Below, one piece after another: positions 1-7,737 of a DNA stretch of 64,000 nucleotides (within the stretch, counting starts at the first letter, position 1; each line of letters starts with the position of its first letter). The stretch lies in contig CAWHJF010000012.1 of NCBI GenBank assembly GCA_963829575.1, positions 496,001-560,000 on the forward strand, written 5' to 3'. The position numbers were made by a program, and so were the translations under genes. The stretch is from KACC-23026 sp963829575. Its GTDB lineage: Bacteria; Bacillota; Bacilli; Bacillales; Sporolactobacillaceae. Under the pieces are notes generated by a model that worked only from the letters and a program-made list of their open reading frames with translations, was not told where the DNA came from and ran no database searches.

Positions 1-141
1 GAAGATGTCGATTCGTTTTTACACGAACAAGGATTTAAAGCCTTTGACGCCGAAGCAACGGGTGATCATTACAATATTCAAACCGAGGCTGAGGACGACA
101 AACTGAAACAAGCGCTCCATGTGTATTTACAAACGCGCTAA
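1..141 (+). CDS. C-terminal end of an unidentified protein (5' truncated)
   Basis: An open frame runs from the window edge to TAA at 139-141, giving 46 residues that are acidic and end in HVYLQTR. A good terminator follows at 149-177, so this is the last gene of its transcript. I do not recognise the family from this fragment. In related genomes small ywd genes or a uracil-DNA glycosylase lie upstream of ywdK, but the residues do not let me choose. Confidence 0.6.
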   Translation, partial: EDVDSFLHEQGFKAFDAEATGDHYNIQTEAEDDKLKQALHVYLQTR

Positions 142-148
142 CCATCTA

Positions 149-177
149 GGCCGCCTTATCATAGGGCGGCTATTTTA
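149..177 (+). terminator. Rho-independent terminator after the truncated gene
   Basis: GCCGCC (150-155) pairs with GGCGGC (165-170) across a 9-nt loop and is followed by a T-rich stretch. It lies 8 bases after the stop codon. Confidence 0.75.
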
Positions 178-338
178 TTCGCATAGAAAGGCAACGGGTA
201 TTCTGGTGTCCGCCGCCAAGATTTCGCGGATTCAGATGCTCTTAAGTCTACTTAAACCGGTATTACGCCGAGTCCGGCGGCAACAGTTGTGGTAAGATAT
301 TGTTTAGATGGATTTTAGAACAGGGAAGGATGACGAAG

Positions 339-713
339 GTGAAAGTATTTTTAGTTTTGGGGACGATTAATGCCTTTATTTCAATTGCCTTGGGTGCGTT
401 TGGGGCACATGGACTTAAAAACAAGCTCTCGGCTAAGTACTTGGACATTTACCAAACCGGTGTCCATTATCACATGATTCACGCGCTTGGTCTAATCGCA
501 GTGGGCATTCTGTTCGCTACGATTACTCAAAACCAAACCGGTCTCATGACTTGGGCAGGGTGGCTCATGTTTATTGGGATTGTTCTTTTTTCAGGAAGCC
601 TCTATGTCTTAAGTCTAACCCAAGTCTCTGTGCTTGGTGCGATTACACCGATTGGCGGATTATGCTTCTTGGCGAGTTGGCTGCTTCTTACACTCGCGAT
701 CATCAAGGCTTGA
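339..713 (+). CDS. ywdK: DUF423 small membrane protein, YwdK type
   Basis: A 124-residue hydrophobic protein with four likely membrane segments. The family signature ALGAFGAHGLK is near residues 16-26. DUF423 proteins are small integral membrane proteins of unknown function, usually about 120-125 residues. I chose GTG 339 because GGAAGG at 324-329 sits 9 bases upstream and the length then matches the family; ATG 330 and an upstream start at 300 are open but have no suitable ribosome binding site. It stands convergent to gerQ, the same neighbourhood as in B. subtilis (ywdK next to gerQ-cwlJ). Confidence 0.88.
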   Translation: MKVFLVLGTINAFISIALGAFGAHGLKNKLSAKYLDIYQTGVHYHMIHALGLIAVGILFATITQNQTGLMTWAGWLMFIGIVLFSGSLYVLSLTQVSVLGAITPIGGLCFLASWLLLTLAIIKA

Positions 714-730
714 TAGTGCTACATAAGAAT

Positions 731-785
731 ACTCCCCTAACAGGTAGACAGATTGTGATTTTCATCTGTCTACCGAAAGGGGAGT
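731..785. terminator. Long bidirectional hairpin between ywdK and gerQ
   Basis: An 11-bp stem GGTAGACAGAT (743-753) with ATCTGTCTACC (764-774) is extended by outer arms ACTCCCCT (731-738) and AGGGGAGT (778-785). It lies between two converging genes and probably ends both transcripts, although no long T-tract follows. Confidence 0.7.
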
Positions 786-813
786 CTAACATTTGAACTC
801 GATTTTTGACCTA

Positions 814-1284
814 TTAGCGATACGGATAGCTATAAGCCACGACACCTTGGAACTGAACATAATCAAGATAGATCAGCGGTAACAGATAACGCGCATTGGT
901 TTTATTATCCTTCAAAATAAGATGGTCGCGTCCGGCCGCCTCAATATTTCCAACAAAGGCCTTGGATTCGCTGCCACCTGCGTGCTCGAAAGTCATATAG
1001 ACGGTAACCTGTTTGTCTTTATTCAAACGCAAAATGTTCTCGATATAAGAGGCCTGCACAGCTGGCAATGGTGGCGCAGAAGGCTGTGGTGTAGCAGGAT
1101 TTGCTGGAGACGTGGCGCCTGGACCACCGCCTGGCGTTCCGGTTCCCCCTGTTTGTGGTGAAGACGGGTACGGATAATAAGGGACTGAGTTAGGCGTTGG
1201 TGCTCCTTGAGGACCATAATTTGTCGGAGGTGGTGTCGTCCCATAAGGATATCCAGTAGGGTAACCGTTGAATTCATCTGCCAT
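814..1284 (-). CDS. gerQ: Spore coat/germination protein GerQ
   Basis: A 156-residue protein in two parts. The N-terminal half is low-complexity, rich in Pro, Gly, Tyr and Thr, as in GerQ coat proteins. The C-terminal half (from about residue 75, ASYIENILRLNKDKQVTVY) is the conserved GerQ domain with a high-affinity-looking beta-rich fold ending near YLDYVQFQGVVAYSY. In B. subtilis GerQ is cross-linked into the coat by transglutaminase and is needed to place the cortex hydrolase CwlJ; cwlJ is directly upstream on the same strand, which supports the call. Start ATG 1284 has AAAGGAG at a 9-base distance; ATG 1290 would be too close to that site. Expect mother-cell (sigma-E/K) expression by analogy. 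Confidence 0.93.
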   Translation of the reverse strand: MADEFNGYPTGYPYGTTPPPTNYGPQGAPTPNSVPYYPYPSSPQTGGTGTPGGGPGATSPANPATPQPSAPPLPAVQASYIENILRLNKDKQVTVYMTFEHAGGSESKAFVGNIEAAGRDHLILKDNKTNARYLLPLIYLDYVQFQGVVAYSYPYR

Positions 1285-1361
1285 GTTCATTCACTCCTTT
1301 TATATTCTCTAATTAAAATTTTAATAGACCTAAGGCAAACCATTTTTTAAACAAATGCTTC

Positions 1362-1796
1362 CTAACTTTGATATAAAGAAGGACAAGTGCTAGAGGTTGT
1401 AATGTAAAAACAATGGTCTTTATAGCGACCACTATTATACTGGCCAAACCAAGAGCTTCGGCAATCTGCTCCTTCTGCTGGTCGATAATAATACAGGGAA
1501 TACTCACCAGGATGATACCGCAATCCTTTTAAAACTTTATATGCCAGTTTCTTTTCTTGCGATCGAGCGCGCTGATAAAAATAACTGTGTTGAACCGCTT
1601 CAAATCCTCCAGGGGATTGAAAGACCATCTGCGAAACCGAATTGACATCTTTAAAATCAAGACAATCCCCTCGAATTCGGTTTATCCCAACATTGCCGAC
1701 CAGAAGTTCACCAAGCTCACCTTGATCCTCTGCCTCAGCTCGCATTAGGCGAGCCAATGTGTCGACATCGTTGCTGTTGTATTGAATGACGGCCAA
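1362..1796 (-). CDS. cwlJ: Cell wall hydrolase CwlJ (spore cortex lysis)
   Basis: A 144-residue protein covering a single hydrolase_2 (SleB/CwlJ) domain without a signal peptide or peptidoglycan-binding domain, the typical CwlJ architecture. Conserved stretches are LARLMRAEAEDQGELGELLV (N-terminal, with the acidic active-site region), NRI, and the GC-terminal part with a conserved aromatic SLYYYRPAE. CwlJ degrades cortex muropeptides during germination and is activated by Ca-DPA in B. subtilis. Start is TTG 1796 preceded by AGGAGG. It is 77 bases upstream of gerQ, its known localisation partner, so the two are probably cotranscribed. Confidence 0.92.
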   Translation of the reverse strand: MAVIQYNSNDVDTLARLMRAEAEDQGELGELLVGNVGINRIRGDCLDFKDVNSVSQMVFQSPGGFEAVQHSYFYQRARSQEKKLAYKVLKGLRYHPGEYSLYYYRPAEGADCRSSWFGQYNSGRYKDHCFYITTSSTCPSLYQS

Positions 1797-1942
1797 ACTG
1801 CTTTCACCTCCTGATGTCGATCATGATGCCTATCTTCATGTGTATGAAAAGGGGGATCAATTATGAACCTGTTTTTTATGAAAAGGCTCTTTTCTAAAGG
1901 CTCTTTTCTAAAAGATTGTTGCGATTGTAAATAAAATCCAGC

Positions 1943-2052
1943 AAAAATACCTGAGACGCCTGCGGGAATAGCAAGCCAGGCTCGCGGATTGCCCACGGCA
2001 AGCGAGGGTAGTTTCGCATAAGTAAAAACAACAAAGTTTACGAAAACAGGCT
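1943..2052. repeat. Dispersed intergenic repeat, copy R1
   Basis: This stretch shares 25 identical bases (1970-1994) with 52083-52107 and further matches on both sides, ending in a shared TTTCGCATAAGTAA and TTTACGAAAACAG. GCAAGCGAGGGTA (1998-2010) also occurs at 61908-61920. R1 is shorter than the copy at 51991-52156, lacking an internal segment. It fills most of the 350-base gap between cwlJ and hemQ. An 83-codon minus-strand frame runs through it but looks spurious. Confidence 0.8.
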
Positions 2053-2063
2053 ATGGAAAAAAC

Positions 2064-2095
2064 AAAAAAAGCACTCCTCAGGTTTTGAGGAATGC
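2064..2095 (-). terminator. Rho-independent terminator of hemQ
   Basis: On the minus strand GCATTCCTCA pairs with TGAGGAGTGC across a 5-base loop and is followed by seven T residues. It lies about 50 bases past the hemQ stop codon. Confidence 0.9.
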
Positions 2096-2147
2096 AGATA
2101 GGTTTTTTGAAATTGTTTGAACCGAGTGTATGTCCAACTGAATTCTC

Positions 2148-2897
2148 TTAGACGGAGAGCATGGTTTGAAGCCGTTCTTTAGAGAGTAAAGCACCCACAT
2201 AAAAATCCCCAAAGTCCCCGTAACGGGCGCTCACTTCATCAAAACGCATTTCATAGACAATTTTTTTGAATTGAAGCGCGTCCTCAGAAAATAGAGTAAC
2301 GCCCCATTCCCAATCGTCAAACCCAACCGAACCGGTAATGATTTGCTTGACTTTTCCAGCATATTTTCGCCCAGATAAGCCATGGGCTTTCATCAATTCG
2401 CTACGCTCTTCCATAGAAAGCATGTACCAGTTATCATTGCCCTCACGTCGCTTGTCCATAGGATAGAAACACACATAAGCTGTTTTTGGAAGAATTGGGA
2501 ACAGGCGTGGCTTCAACTTAGGATTTTCATAAGGATCGCCGTCCAACCCCTTAGCCAAATAGTTACTGAGCTCCACAACGGACACATACGAATAGGTGGG
2601 AATCGTGACCTCAGCAAGTTTTGTTTTATTGAATGCCGTCTCCAAATCATTGAGTTCAAGCATTGTTGGGCGCAACCACATCAACATAAAATCGGCTTTT
2701 TGCCCAACGATTGAATAAAAGGCATAACTCCCTTTTTTAGTTTGCATGGTAAGATCCCACGCATCTAAAAAAGTGAAAAATTCTTCTAATGCGGCTTCGC
2801 GCGCGTCTTCCGACAGGGCTTTCCAGGCTGTCCAATCCATCGCCCGAAAATCATGTAAACAATACCAACCATCTAATGTTTCTGCTGCTTCGACCAT
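2148..2897 (-). CDS. hemQ: Coproheme decarboxylase HemQ
   Basis: A 249-residue protein of the chlorite dismutase-like family. HemQ converts coproheme III to haem b by two oxidative decarboxylations, the last step of the coproporphyrin-dependent haem pathway of Gram-positive bacteria. Seen here: the WLRP motif around residue 75, the YPMDKRREGNDNWYML segment around residue 145 that carries the catalytic Tyr and substrate-binding Lys/Arg of the family, and LMKAHGLSGRKYAGKV, where the His is the expected proximal haem ligand. Start ATG 2897 sits 8 bases after AAGGAG; a GTG three codons upstream overlaps that site. It is divergent from pta, as in B. subtilis (ywfI next to pta). Confidence 0.95.
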   Translation of the reverse strand: MVEAAETLDGWYCLHDFRAMDWTAWKALSEDAREAALEEFFTFLDAWDLTMQTKKGSYAFYSIVGQKADFMLMWLRPTMLELNDLETAFNKTKLAEVTIPTYSYVSVVELSNYLAKGLDGDPYENPKLKPRLFPILPKTAYVCFYPMDKRREGNDNWYMLSMEERSELMKAHGLSGRKYAGKVKQIITGSVGFDDWEWGVTLFSEDALQFKKIVYEMRFDEVSARYGDFGDFYVGALLSKERLQTMLSV

Positions 2898-3231
2898 TTG
2901 TGTCACTCCTTAAGTATAAAAAGATTAAAGGCTTGTTTGAGTTATTTGTAGGGATTGTCCCTTTTTTCGCCTTAACGGATAGTCATAATCCCAGTGAATG
3001 AAGGTTTACTTTATGGGTAACGGTGTGTCATCCTCTATTCAATCATAAATTTAATGAATGTAATGTGAAAATCATCACACATCCAATCTTGTTGTTATTT
3101 TATCATAAGGAGCAGGAAATAAGAAAAACAAGCGTCTATTTGATTTTGAAACAGATATCGCCACTCGTTTGGTTTAAAAATAGTAATAAGAGGTATATCC
3201 TATAGTAGAGAACATATTGGAGGCGCGGTAC
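2898..3231. other. Divergent intergenic region hemQ/pta
   Basis: About 330 bases, AT-rich. It must hold the outward promoters for hemQ and pta but I find no box pair good enough to assign. An imperfect inverted repeat ATGTG-N8-CACAT occurs around 3062-3081. No consensus cre site of the kind known upstream of B. subtilis pta is visible. Confidence 0.5.
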
Positions 3232-4203
3232 ATGACGGCATTATTCGAGCAATTAAAAAAAGAGATTCAATCTAAAAAACCAAAAATTGTCTTTCCAGAG
3301 GGCAATGATGAACGGATTATAGAAGCCGTCGTCCGACTTGCAACAGAAGAGGTTGTGTTTCCAATTTTGGTTGCAAAAAACGCGGCGGTTGACGGTGTTG
3401 TTCAGGATTTGGAGGCGGCTGGAAAATTAGCGATTCGCCACCCGGATTCAGAAGCGGATCTCGATTCGCTTGTTCAAGCCTTTGTTGAGCGACGAAACGG
3501 CAAAACAACGCCAGAGGTCGCCCGTGATTTACTTCAAGATGCGAACTATTTTGGAACGCTCCTTGTCTACACGGGTCAAGCGGATGGTTTAGTAAGCGGC
3601 GCTGCTCATTCAACGGCGGATACGGTTCGACCCGCTCTGCAACTCATCAAGACTCGAGAAGGCGTCAAGAAGACATCGGGTGCGTTTATTATGGCAAAAG
3701 CCGAGGAGCGCCTTGTGTTTTCAGATTGTGCGATTAATATTTCACCGGATGCGAATGACTTGGCAGAAATCGCAGTGGAAAGTGCCCGGACGGCCCAAGC
3801 TTTTGGCATTGAACCACGCATTGCAATGCTCAGTTTTTCAACAAAAGGATCCGCCCAAGCGCCAGAGGCTGCAAAAGTGATTGAAGCGACGGCTCGCGCG
3901 AAACAATTGGCTCCCGACCTCCTTATTGATGGAGAGATTCAATTTGACGCGGCTTATGTGCCATCTGTTGCCGAGAAGAAAGCGCCAGATTCTCCGTTAA
4001 AAGGGACGGCCAACGTATTTGTCTTTCCAAGCTTGGAAGCTGGGAATATCGGGTATAAAATGGTCCAACGGTTGGGTGGCTATGAAGCCATTGGTCCTGT
4101 TCTTCAAGGGTTGAACCAACCGGTTAACGATTTGTCTAGAGGCTGTTCAGCCGAAGATGTCTACAAATTGGCACTCATCACCGCCCGCCAAAGTATGGAT
4201 TGA
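3232..4203 (+). CDS. pta: Phosphate acetyltransferase
   Basis: A 323-residue protein, exactly the usual length of the short (single-domain) Pta of Bacillales. Pta interconverts acetyl-CoA and acetyl phosphate in the cytoplasm and, with acetate kinase, carries out acetate overflow. Visible family features are KIVFPEGNDERI near the N-terminus, the DGLVSGAAHSTADTVRPALQ stretch around residues 120-140, SFSTKGSAQ, and the C-terminal VFVFPSLEAGNIGYKM motif. Start ATG 3232 follows GGAGG by 9 bases; an upstream TTG (3217) overlaps the ribosome site. Monocistronic, ending at the 4241 hairpin. Confidence 0.96.
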   Translation: MTALFEQLKKEIQSKKPKIVFPEGNDERIIEAVVRLATEEVVFPILVAKNAAVDGVVQDLEAAGKLAIRHPDSEADLDSLVQAFVERRNGKTTPEVARDLLQDANYFGTLLVYTGQADGLVSGAAHSTADTVRPALQLIKTREGVKKTSGAFIMAKAEERLVFSDCAINISPDANDLAEIAVESARTAQAFGIEPRIAMLSFSTKGSAQAPEAAKVIEATARAKQLAPDLLIDGEIQFDAAYVPSVAEKKAPDSPLKGTANVFVFPSLEAGNIGYKMVQRLGGYEAIGPVLQGLNQPVNDLSRGCSAEDVYKLALITARQSMD

Positions 4204-4240
4204 GGAATCCTGTCCGTGAAAAAATAGGTATAACGGAACG

Positions 4241-4271
4241 GATGTCCGCCTAGGAAACGAGGCGGACATTC
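4241..4271. terminator. Bidirectional terminator between pta and lipL
   Basis: ATGTCCGCCT pairs with AGGCGGACAT around the 8-base loop AGGAAACG. The left flank (AACGGAACGGATGTCCG) recurs at 42916 and, diverged, in the argS terminator at 29406, so this hairpin belongs to a small repeat family. Confidence 0.85.
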
Positions 4272-4275
4272 ATTA

Positions 4276-5115
4276 TTACCCCTTATAAAACGACCCAAGT
4301 GCCTTTTCATTTCGCTCGACTACTCGGTCTAATGACGGCTCGAATTGATTCACTTCTTCCAGAGTGAGTTGTGAAGATTGGAGTTCCCCGTATTTGCCTA
4401 GGGTCTGGAAAAAGGCAAGCATTAGATCTTGGATGGTCAAGGTCTGGCCTGAAAGTTCTTCTAATGAGGCCATGACCTCTGGGCGAACAACCGGATAAGT
4501 AAAAGATGTCTCATTCCCACAGAGTGCGGCTTCATAAAAATCGCGCACTAATTCCGCTCGAGCCCCGCCGCTGCCATGAACGGAAAGATAGATCTGGACG
4601 GCAACCCCATGGCGCAAACGCCTCTGAGAGATTCCCGCAAATTTCTTCCCATTCACGCTAAGGTCATAGCGACCTGGACAGTATGACCCCTCAATTTCCC
4701 GTGCTTCAATGCCTTGAACAAAAGAACCCAGCATCTCTTGGACAAAAGTGGTCATCGTTTCATAACCTTCATCAATTGAAATTCGCCCTTCCCCTTCAGG
4801 TAGGATGAGAGACAGGTTTAAGACGCCTTCATCCAGTACAACGGCAAGGCCGCCTGAATTTCGCACGACAACATGATACCCCCTTGAATTTAACAAGGAG
4901 AGCCCTTGTTCAAGATGTGGTAATCGGGTGTCTTGAATGCCGAGGATGACGGTGTTGTGGTGAACCCATGAACGGGCCACACAAGGAGAGTCGCCTTGTC
5001 CTACCGAGGCGCAAAGGACGTCGTCGATCGCAAAAGAGCGCTTAGCATCAAAGGTTGGACCAAGTGTCGACTGATCGATCACGCGCCATTTTTCTTGAGT
5101 TAACATGGAATGCAT
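4276..5115 (-). CDS. lipL: Octanoyl-[GcvH]:protein N-octanoyltransferase LipL
   Basis: A 279-residue member of the biotin/lipoate ligase superfamily. LipL moves the octanoyl group from GcvH to E2 subunits of 2-oxoacid dehydrogenases by amidotransfer, completing lipoate assembly. The active-site region SYCPGRYDLSVNGKKFAGIS around residues 145-165 contains the Cys that forms the acyl-enzyme and the conserved NGKKFAG Lys. VVVRNSGGLAVVLDEGVLN around residue 80 is the family R-x-S-G-G substrate-pocket motif. Length and order fit YwfL/LipL rather than LipM, and the pta-lipL adjacency is the same as in B. subtilis. Start ATG 5115 has AGGAG 9 bases upstream. Confidence 0.93.
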   Translation of the reverse strand: MHSMLTQEKWRVIDQSTLGPTFDAKRSFAIDDVLCASVGQGDSPCVARSWVHHNTVILGIQDTRLPHLEQGLSLLNSRGYHVVVRNSGGLAVVLDEGVLNLSLILPEGEGRISIDEGYETMTTFVQEMLGSFVQGIEAREIEGSYCPGRYDLSVNGKKFAGISQRRLRHGVAVQIYLSVHGSGGARAELVRDFYEAALCGNETSFTYPVVRPEVMASLEELSGQTLTIQDLMLAFFQTLGKYGELQSSQLTLEEVNQFEPSLDRVVERNEKALGSFYKG

Positions 5116-5265
5116 AAAGGAAGACTCCTAACGACTGACCAATGTATGGTTTGATTTTTATAGAAAGAGTGAAATAGAAATGGGGCATAACGCTTCCCCC
5201 AACTCATTATTATACCATTTCAGACGAACGAGACGACTCTTAACGGAAAAAGTTCATGAATGTCG

Positions 5266-5294
5266 TTTTCAAGCTTCGACAAAAACGGTATAAT
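5266..5294 (+). promoter_or_regulatory. Sigma-A promoter of ywfO-ywgA
   Basis: TTTTCA (5266-5271), a 17-base spacer and a perfect TATAAT (5289-5294) lie 33 bases before the ywfO start. Confidence 0.65.
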
Positions 5295-5326
5295 TGGGAC
5301 AAGAAAAGACAGGATGTGGGGCGGCG

Positions 5327-6646
5327 ATGATGACGTCATTTGAACAGTTAAAAGAAGAAAAAGTGTTTCGTGATCCTGTTCATCATTATATACATGTGAA
5401 GGACGCGTTGATCTGGGATTTGATCGGAACCAAAGAATTCCAACGCTTGAGACGAGTCCGCCAGCTCGGTACCACTTACCTCACATTCCACGGCGCTGAA
5501 CATAGTCGGTTTAGTCACTCTTTGGGTGTGTATGAGATCACACGACGCGTGATTGATGTGTTTACAGGACGCCCATTTTGGAATGATCAAGATCGTCTAT
5601 TGGCGTTATGTGCCGCGTTGCTACATGATGTTGGACATGGCCCGTTTTCTCATTCCTTTGAAAAAGTATTTGACACGGATCATGAAAAGTTTACGAGAGA
5701 CATTATTCTAGGAGATACCGAAATCAATCGAGTGCTGAGAAAAGTGGAAGACACATTCCCAAACAAAGTGGCCGATGTGATTGGTAAAACCTATGAAAAC
5801 AAGCTTGTAGTGAGTCTTATTTCAAGTCAAATTGATGCCGATCGCATGGATTATTTGCTCAGGGACGCTTATTTTACAGGTGTGAGCTATGGTCATTTTG
5901 ATTTGGAACGCATTTGGCGCGTGATGCGCCCACGCGAGGACCAAGTCGTCATCAAACAATCGGGTATGCATGCCGTGGAAGATTACATCATGAGCCGCTA
6001 TCAAATGTATTGGCAAGTTTATTTTCACCCCGTGACACGTAGCGCAGAAGTCATTTTGTCACGGATTTTGCATCGAGCCAAAGACCTTCATGAACAGGGA
6101 TACGCCTTTACCTATGAGCCCACTCTTTTAATTCCCCTTTTTAATGGTGAGATGACTTTAGACGATTATTTAAAGTTGGATGAGGCGATCGTTTTATATT
6201 ATTTCCAAATGTGGCAAGGGGAAGTGGATCCGATTCTTTCCGACCTGTGCGATCGGTTTATGAATCGCCGGCTATTTAAATATGTGGAATTTACCCCTTC
6301 AAATTTTAATGTCTACATTGAGCTAAAAGAACGCTTCAAGGAAGCGGGGATTGATCCTAATTATTATTTAATTGTCGATTCCTCGTCTGACCTACCTTAT
6401 GATTTTTATCGGCCAGGCGAAGAAGGCGAGCGAATTCCTATTTATCTATTAGTTCCGGATGGAAGGTTGCGTGAGTTATCGCGTGAATCCGACATTGTAG
6501 AGGCGATCTCTGGAAAAAAACGTACCGATCATAAGTTGTATTATCCAGAGGATTTTCTTCAGGATCCTAAATTGGACGAGACTTTGAAAAACGCGATTCT
6601 TAAGTTGTTAAATATTGAAAATGAGGAGGGGGCCGCCAATGCTTGA
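5327..6646 (+). CDS. ywfO: HD-domain phosphohydrolase, YwfO family
   Basis: A 439-residue HD-superfamily protein similar to SAMHD1/dNTPase-type enzymes. The metal-binding motif is visible as H...(HSRFSHSLGVYE, near residues 65-76), LLHDVGHGPFSHS (HD pair, near residue 108) and QIDADRMDYLLRDA (distal Asp, near residue 185). B. subtilis YwfO-type proteins are annotated as HD phosphohydrolases and the Enterococcus homologue is a dNTP triphosphohydrolase; the exact substrate here is inferred. I chose ATG 5327 (GGGGCGG upstream); ATG 5330 is adjacent and the longer TTG frame overlaps the promoter. The stop overlaps the start of ywgA by 8 bases, so the two are translationally coupled. Confidence 0.9.
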   Translation: MMTSFEQLKEEKVFRDPVHHYIHVKDALIWDLIGTKEFQRLRRVRQLGTTYLTFHGAEHSRFSHSLGVYEITRRVIDVFTGRPFWNDQDRLLALCAALLHDVGHGPFSHSFEKVFDTDHEKFTRDIILGDTEINRVLRKVEDTFPNKVADVIGKTYENKLVVSLISSQIDADRMDYLLRDAYFTGVSYGHFDLERIWRVMRPREDQVVIKQSGMHAVEDYIMSRYQMYWQVYFHPVTRSAEVILSRILHRAKDLHEQGYAFTYEPTLLIPLFNGEMTLDDYLKLDEAIVLYYFQMWQGEVDPILSDLCDRFMNRRLFKYVEFTPSNFNVYIELKERFKEAGIDPNYYLIVDSSSDLPYDFYRPGEEGERIPIYLLVPDGRLRELSRESDIVEAISGKKRTDHKLYYPEDFLQDPKLDETLKNAILKLLNIENEEGAANA

Positions 6647-7160
6647 GGAACATGCCAAAGTGTTGCGCGTTTTAAAGCATGCTGGAGTTGTGGTTGGGCG
6701 AAAGAAACTCCAGAAGATTGTGTTTATTTTAAAGAAACTGCATTACCCGTTCCGCGAAAAATATCAATTTCACTTTTTTGGGCCATATTCTGAGGAGCTG
6801 ACTTTGCAAATCGAAGAGTTGAGCAATCTCAAATTGATTGAAGAAACGAAAGAGTATTTGGGCGGCTATCATCAATATCGCTATAATCTGACCCAAACAG
6901 GGGAACGCTTTTTAACAAATTATGAGTTTGATGTACCAGAATTAGAAGCGCTTGTGAGCTTTTTGAACGATCAATCCTCTCGCTTTCTCGAAGTGGTCTC
7001 AACGGCCTTCTATTTTGATCATTTAGAGGATCTCGAAAATCGCGAAAAAGTTAAAACAGTTAAGGCGAAATTAAATGTGACGGATGAAGAATTGGATCTT
7101 GCTTTTGAATTTATGAAGGATTTGAAAAACAAACAAGGCGCCAACGCCCTTCTTCATTAA
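6639..7160 (+). CDS. ywgA: YwgA family protein of unknown function
   Basis: A 173-residue soluble protein. The N-terminal half (HAKVLRVLKHAGVVVGRKKLQKIVFILKKL, residues about 4-34) reads as a winged-helix-like fold, followed by the FHFFGPYSEEL motif typical of YwgA. No catalytic motif is evident and the function is not known to me. Start ATG 6639 follows GAGGAGGGGG; it overlaps the end of ywfO by 8 bases. The ywfO-ywgA pair is conserved in Bacillales, suggesting a shared role, possibly around nucleotide metabolism (inference). Confidence 0.85.
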   Translation: MLEEHAKVLRVLKHAGVVVGRKKLQKIVFILKKLHYPFREKYQFHFFGPYSEELTLQIEELSNLKLIEETKEYLGGYHQYRYNLTQTGERFLTNYEFDVPELEALVSFLNDQSSRFLEVVSTAFYFDHLEDLENREKVKTVKAKLNVTDEELDLAFEFMKDLKNKQGANALLH

Positions 7161-7325
7161 GTTTGTTTATAATTTAAGCTCGCGGAACACGCGCTTGCTC
7201 CTGCGTCTCGTATTGTTTGCTTAGGTGAGTGAGTTGCCAAAATGAAATTAGGGGTTAACCCCCCCTGGTGAATCCGTTTTCAATTTTCTTTACAAATCAT
7301 TAACGCTTTAATTCTTTAAATTCGG

Positions 7326-7353
7326 TTGACATCGTTCTAAACCCCTGTATAAT
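7326..7353 (+). promoter_or_regulatory. Sigma-A promoter of the arginine operon leader
   Basis: TTGACA (7326-7331), 16 bases, TATAAT (7348-7353): both boxes match consensus. It lies just upstream of the first T-box. No second promoter of comparable quality is visible between the two T-boxes, so one transcript probably carries both. A perfect 12-bp palindrome GGGGTTAACCCC lies upstream at 7251-7262. Confidence 0.88.
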
Positions 7354-7382
7354 GAGTAAATATAAAACAAACGTTAAACGTC

Positions 7383-7640
7383 AGTGATGAAGAGAGTAAT
7401 TGCGATAGAGACTTATTAGCGAGCCAGGGACGGGTGTGAGCCTGGTGTCAATCGCGCAATGAACCGCACTTCTGAGACATCTGCTTGAACAAGAAAGTAG
7501 GGCAGATCGGGTGGCTCCGTTACAAGCATCTGAAGTTGATTCTGTCGGTTTTAAGACAGAATAATTAGAGTGGTACCGCGGATGTGTGAATCAAGCATTC
7601 GTCTCTTTTAATAATAAAAGAGGCGGGTGCTTTTATTATT
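7383..7640 (+). ncRNA. T-box riboswitch 1 (arginyl specifier)
   Basis: Classic T-box leader. Stem I starts at GATG (7386) with the AGAGAGTA internal-loop motif, ATTGCG pairing with CGCAAT, and the distal AGCGAGCC...GTGTGAGCC bulges. The specifier loop reads GAACCGCAC; CGC (7465-7467) is followed by the conserved purine and therefore is the best codon (Arg). The T-box core AGAGTGGTACCGCGG is at 7567-7581. The competing terminator is GCATTCGTCTCTTTT/AAAAGAGGCGGGTGC (7595-7630) plus T-rich tail. Uncharged tRNA-Arg should stabilise the antiterminator and allow read-through. Confidence 0.93.
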
Positions 7641-7682
7641 TTATAAGCATAGCGCTAAAATATGATTTTTCTTACTCGTATG

Positions 7683-7721
7683 TTGGAGTGGAAGTGCACG
7701 AGACTTCCCGGTAAGCGAGCC
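7683..7721. repeat. Degenerate repeat fragment between the two T-boxes
   Basis: GGAGTGGAAGTGCACGAG and the following bases resemble the left part of the R3 element (61807 onward, GGAGCGGAAGTACCCGAA). It may be a decayed copy of the same intergenic repeat. Confidence 0.4.
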
Positions 7722-7737
7722 TAACCAAATAAACGAA

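Noticed and set aside
1745..1996. 83-codon minus-strand frame upstream of cwlJ
   Set aside because: It runs through the dispersed repeat R1 and the cwlJ ribosome site; no homology or own ribosome site.
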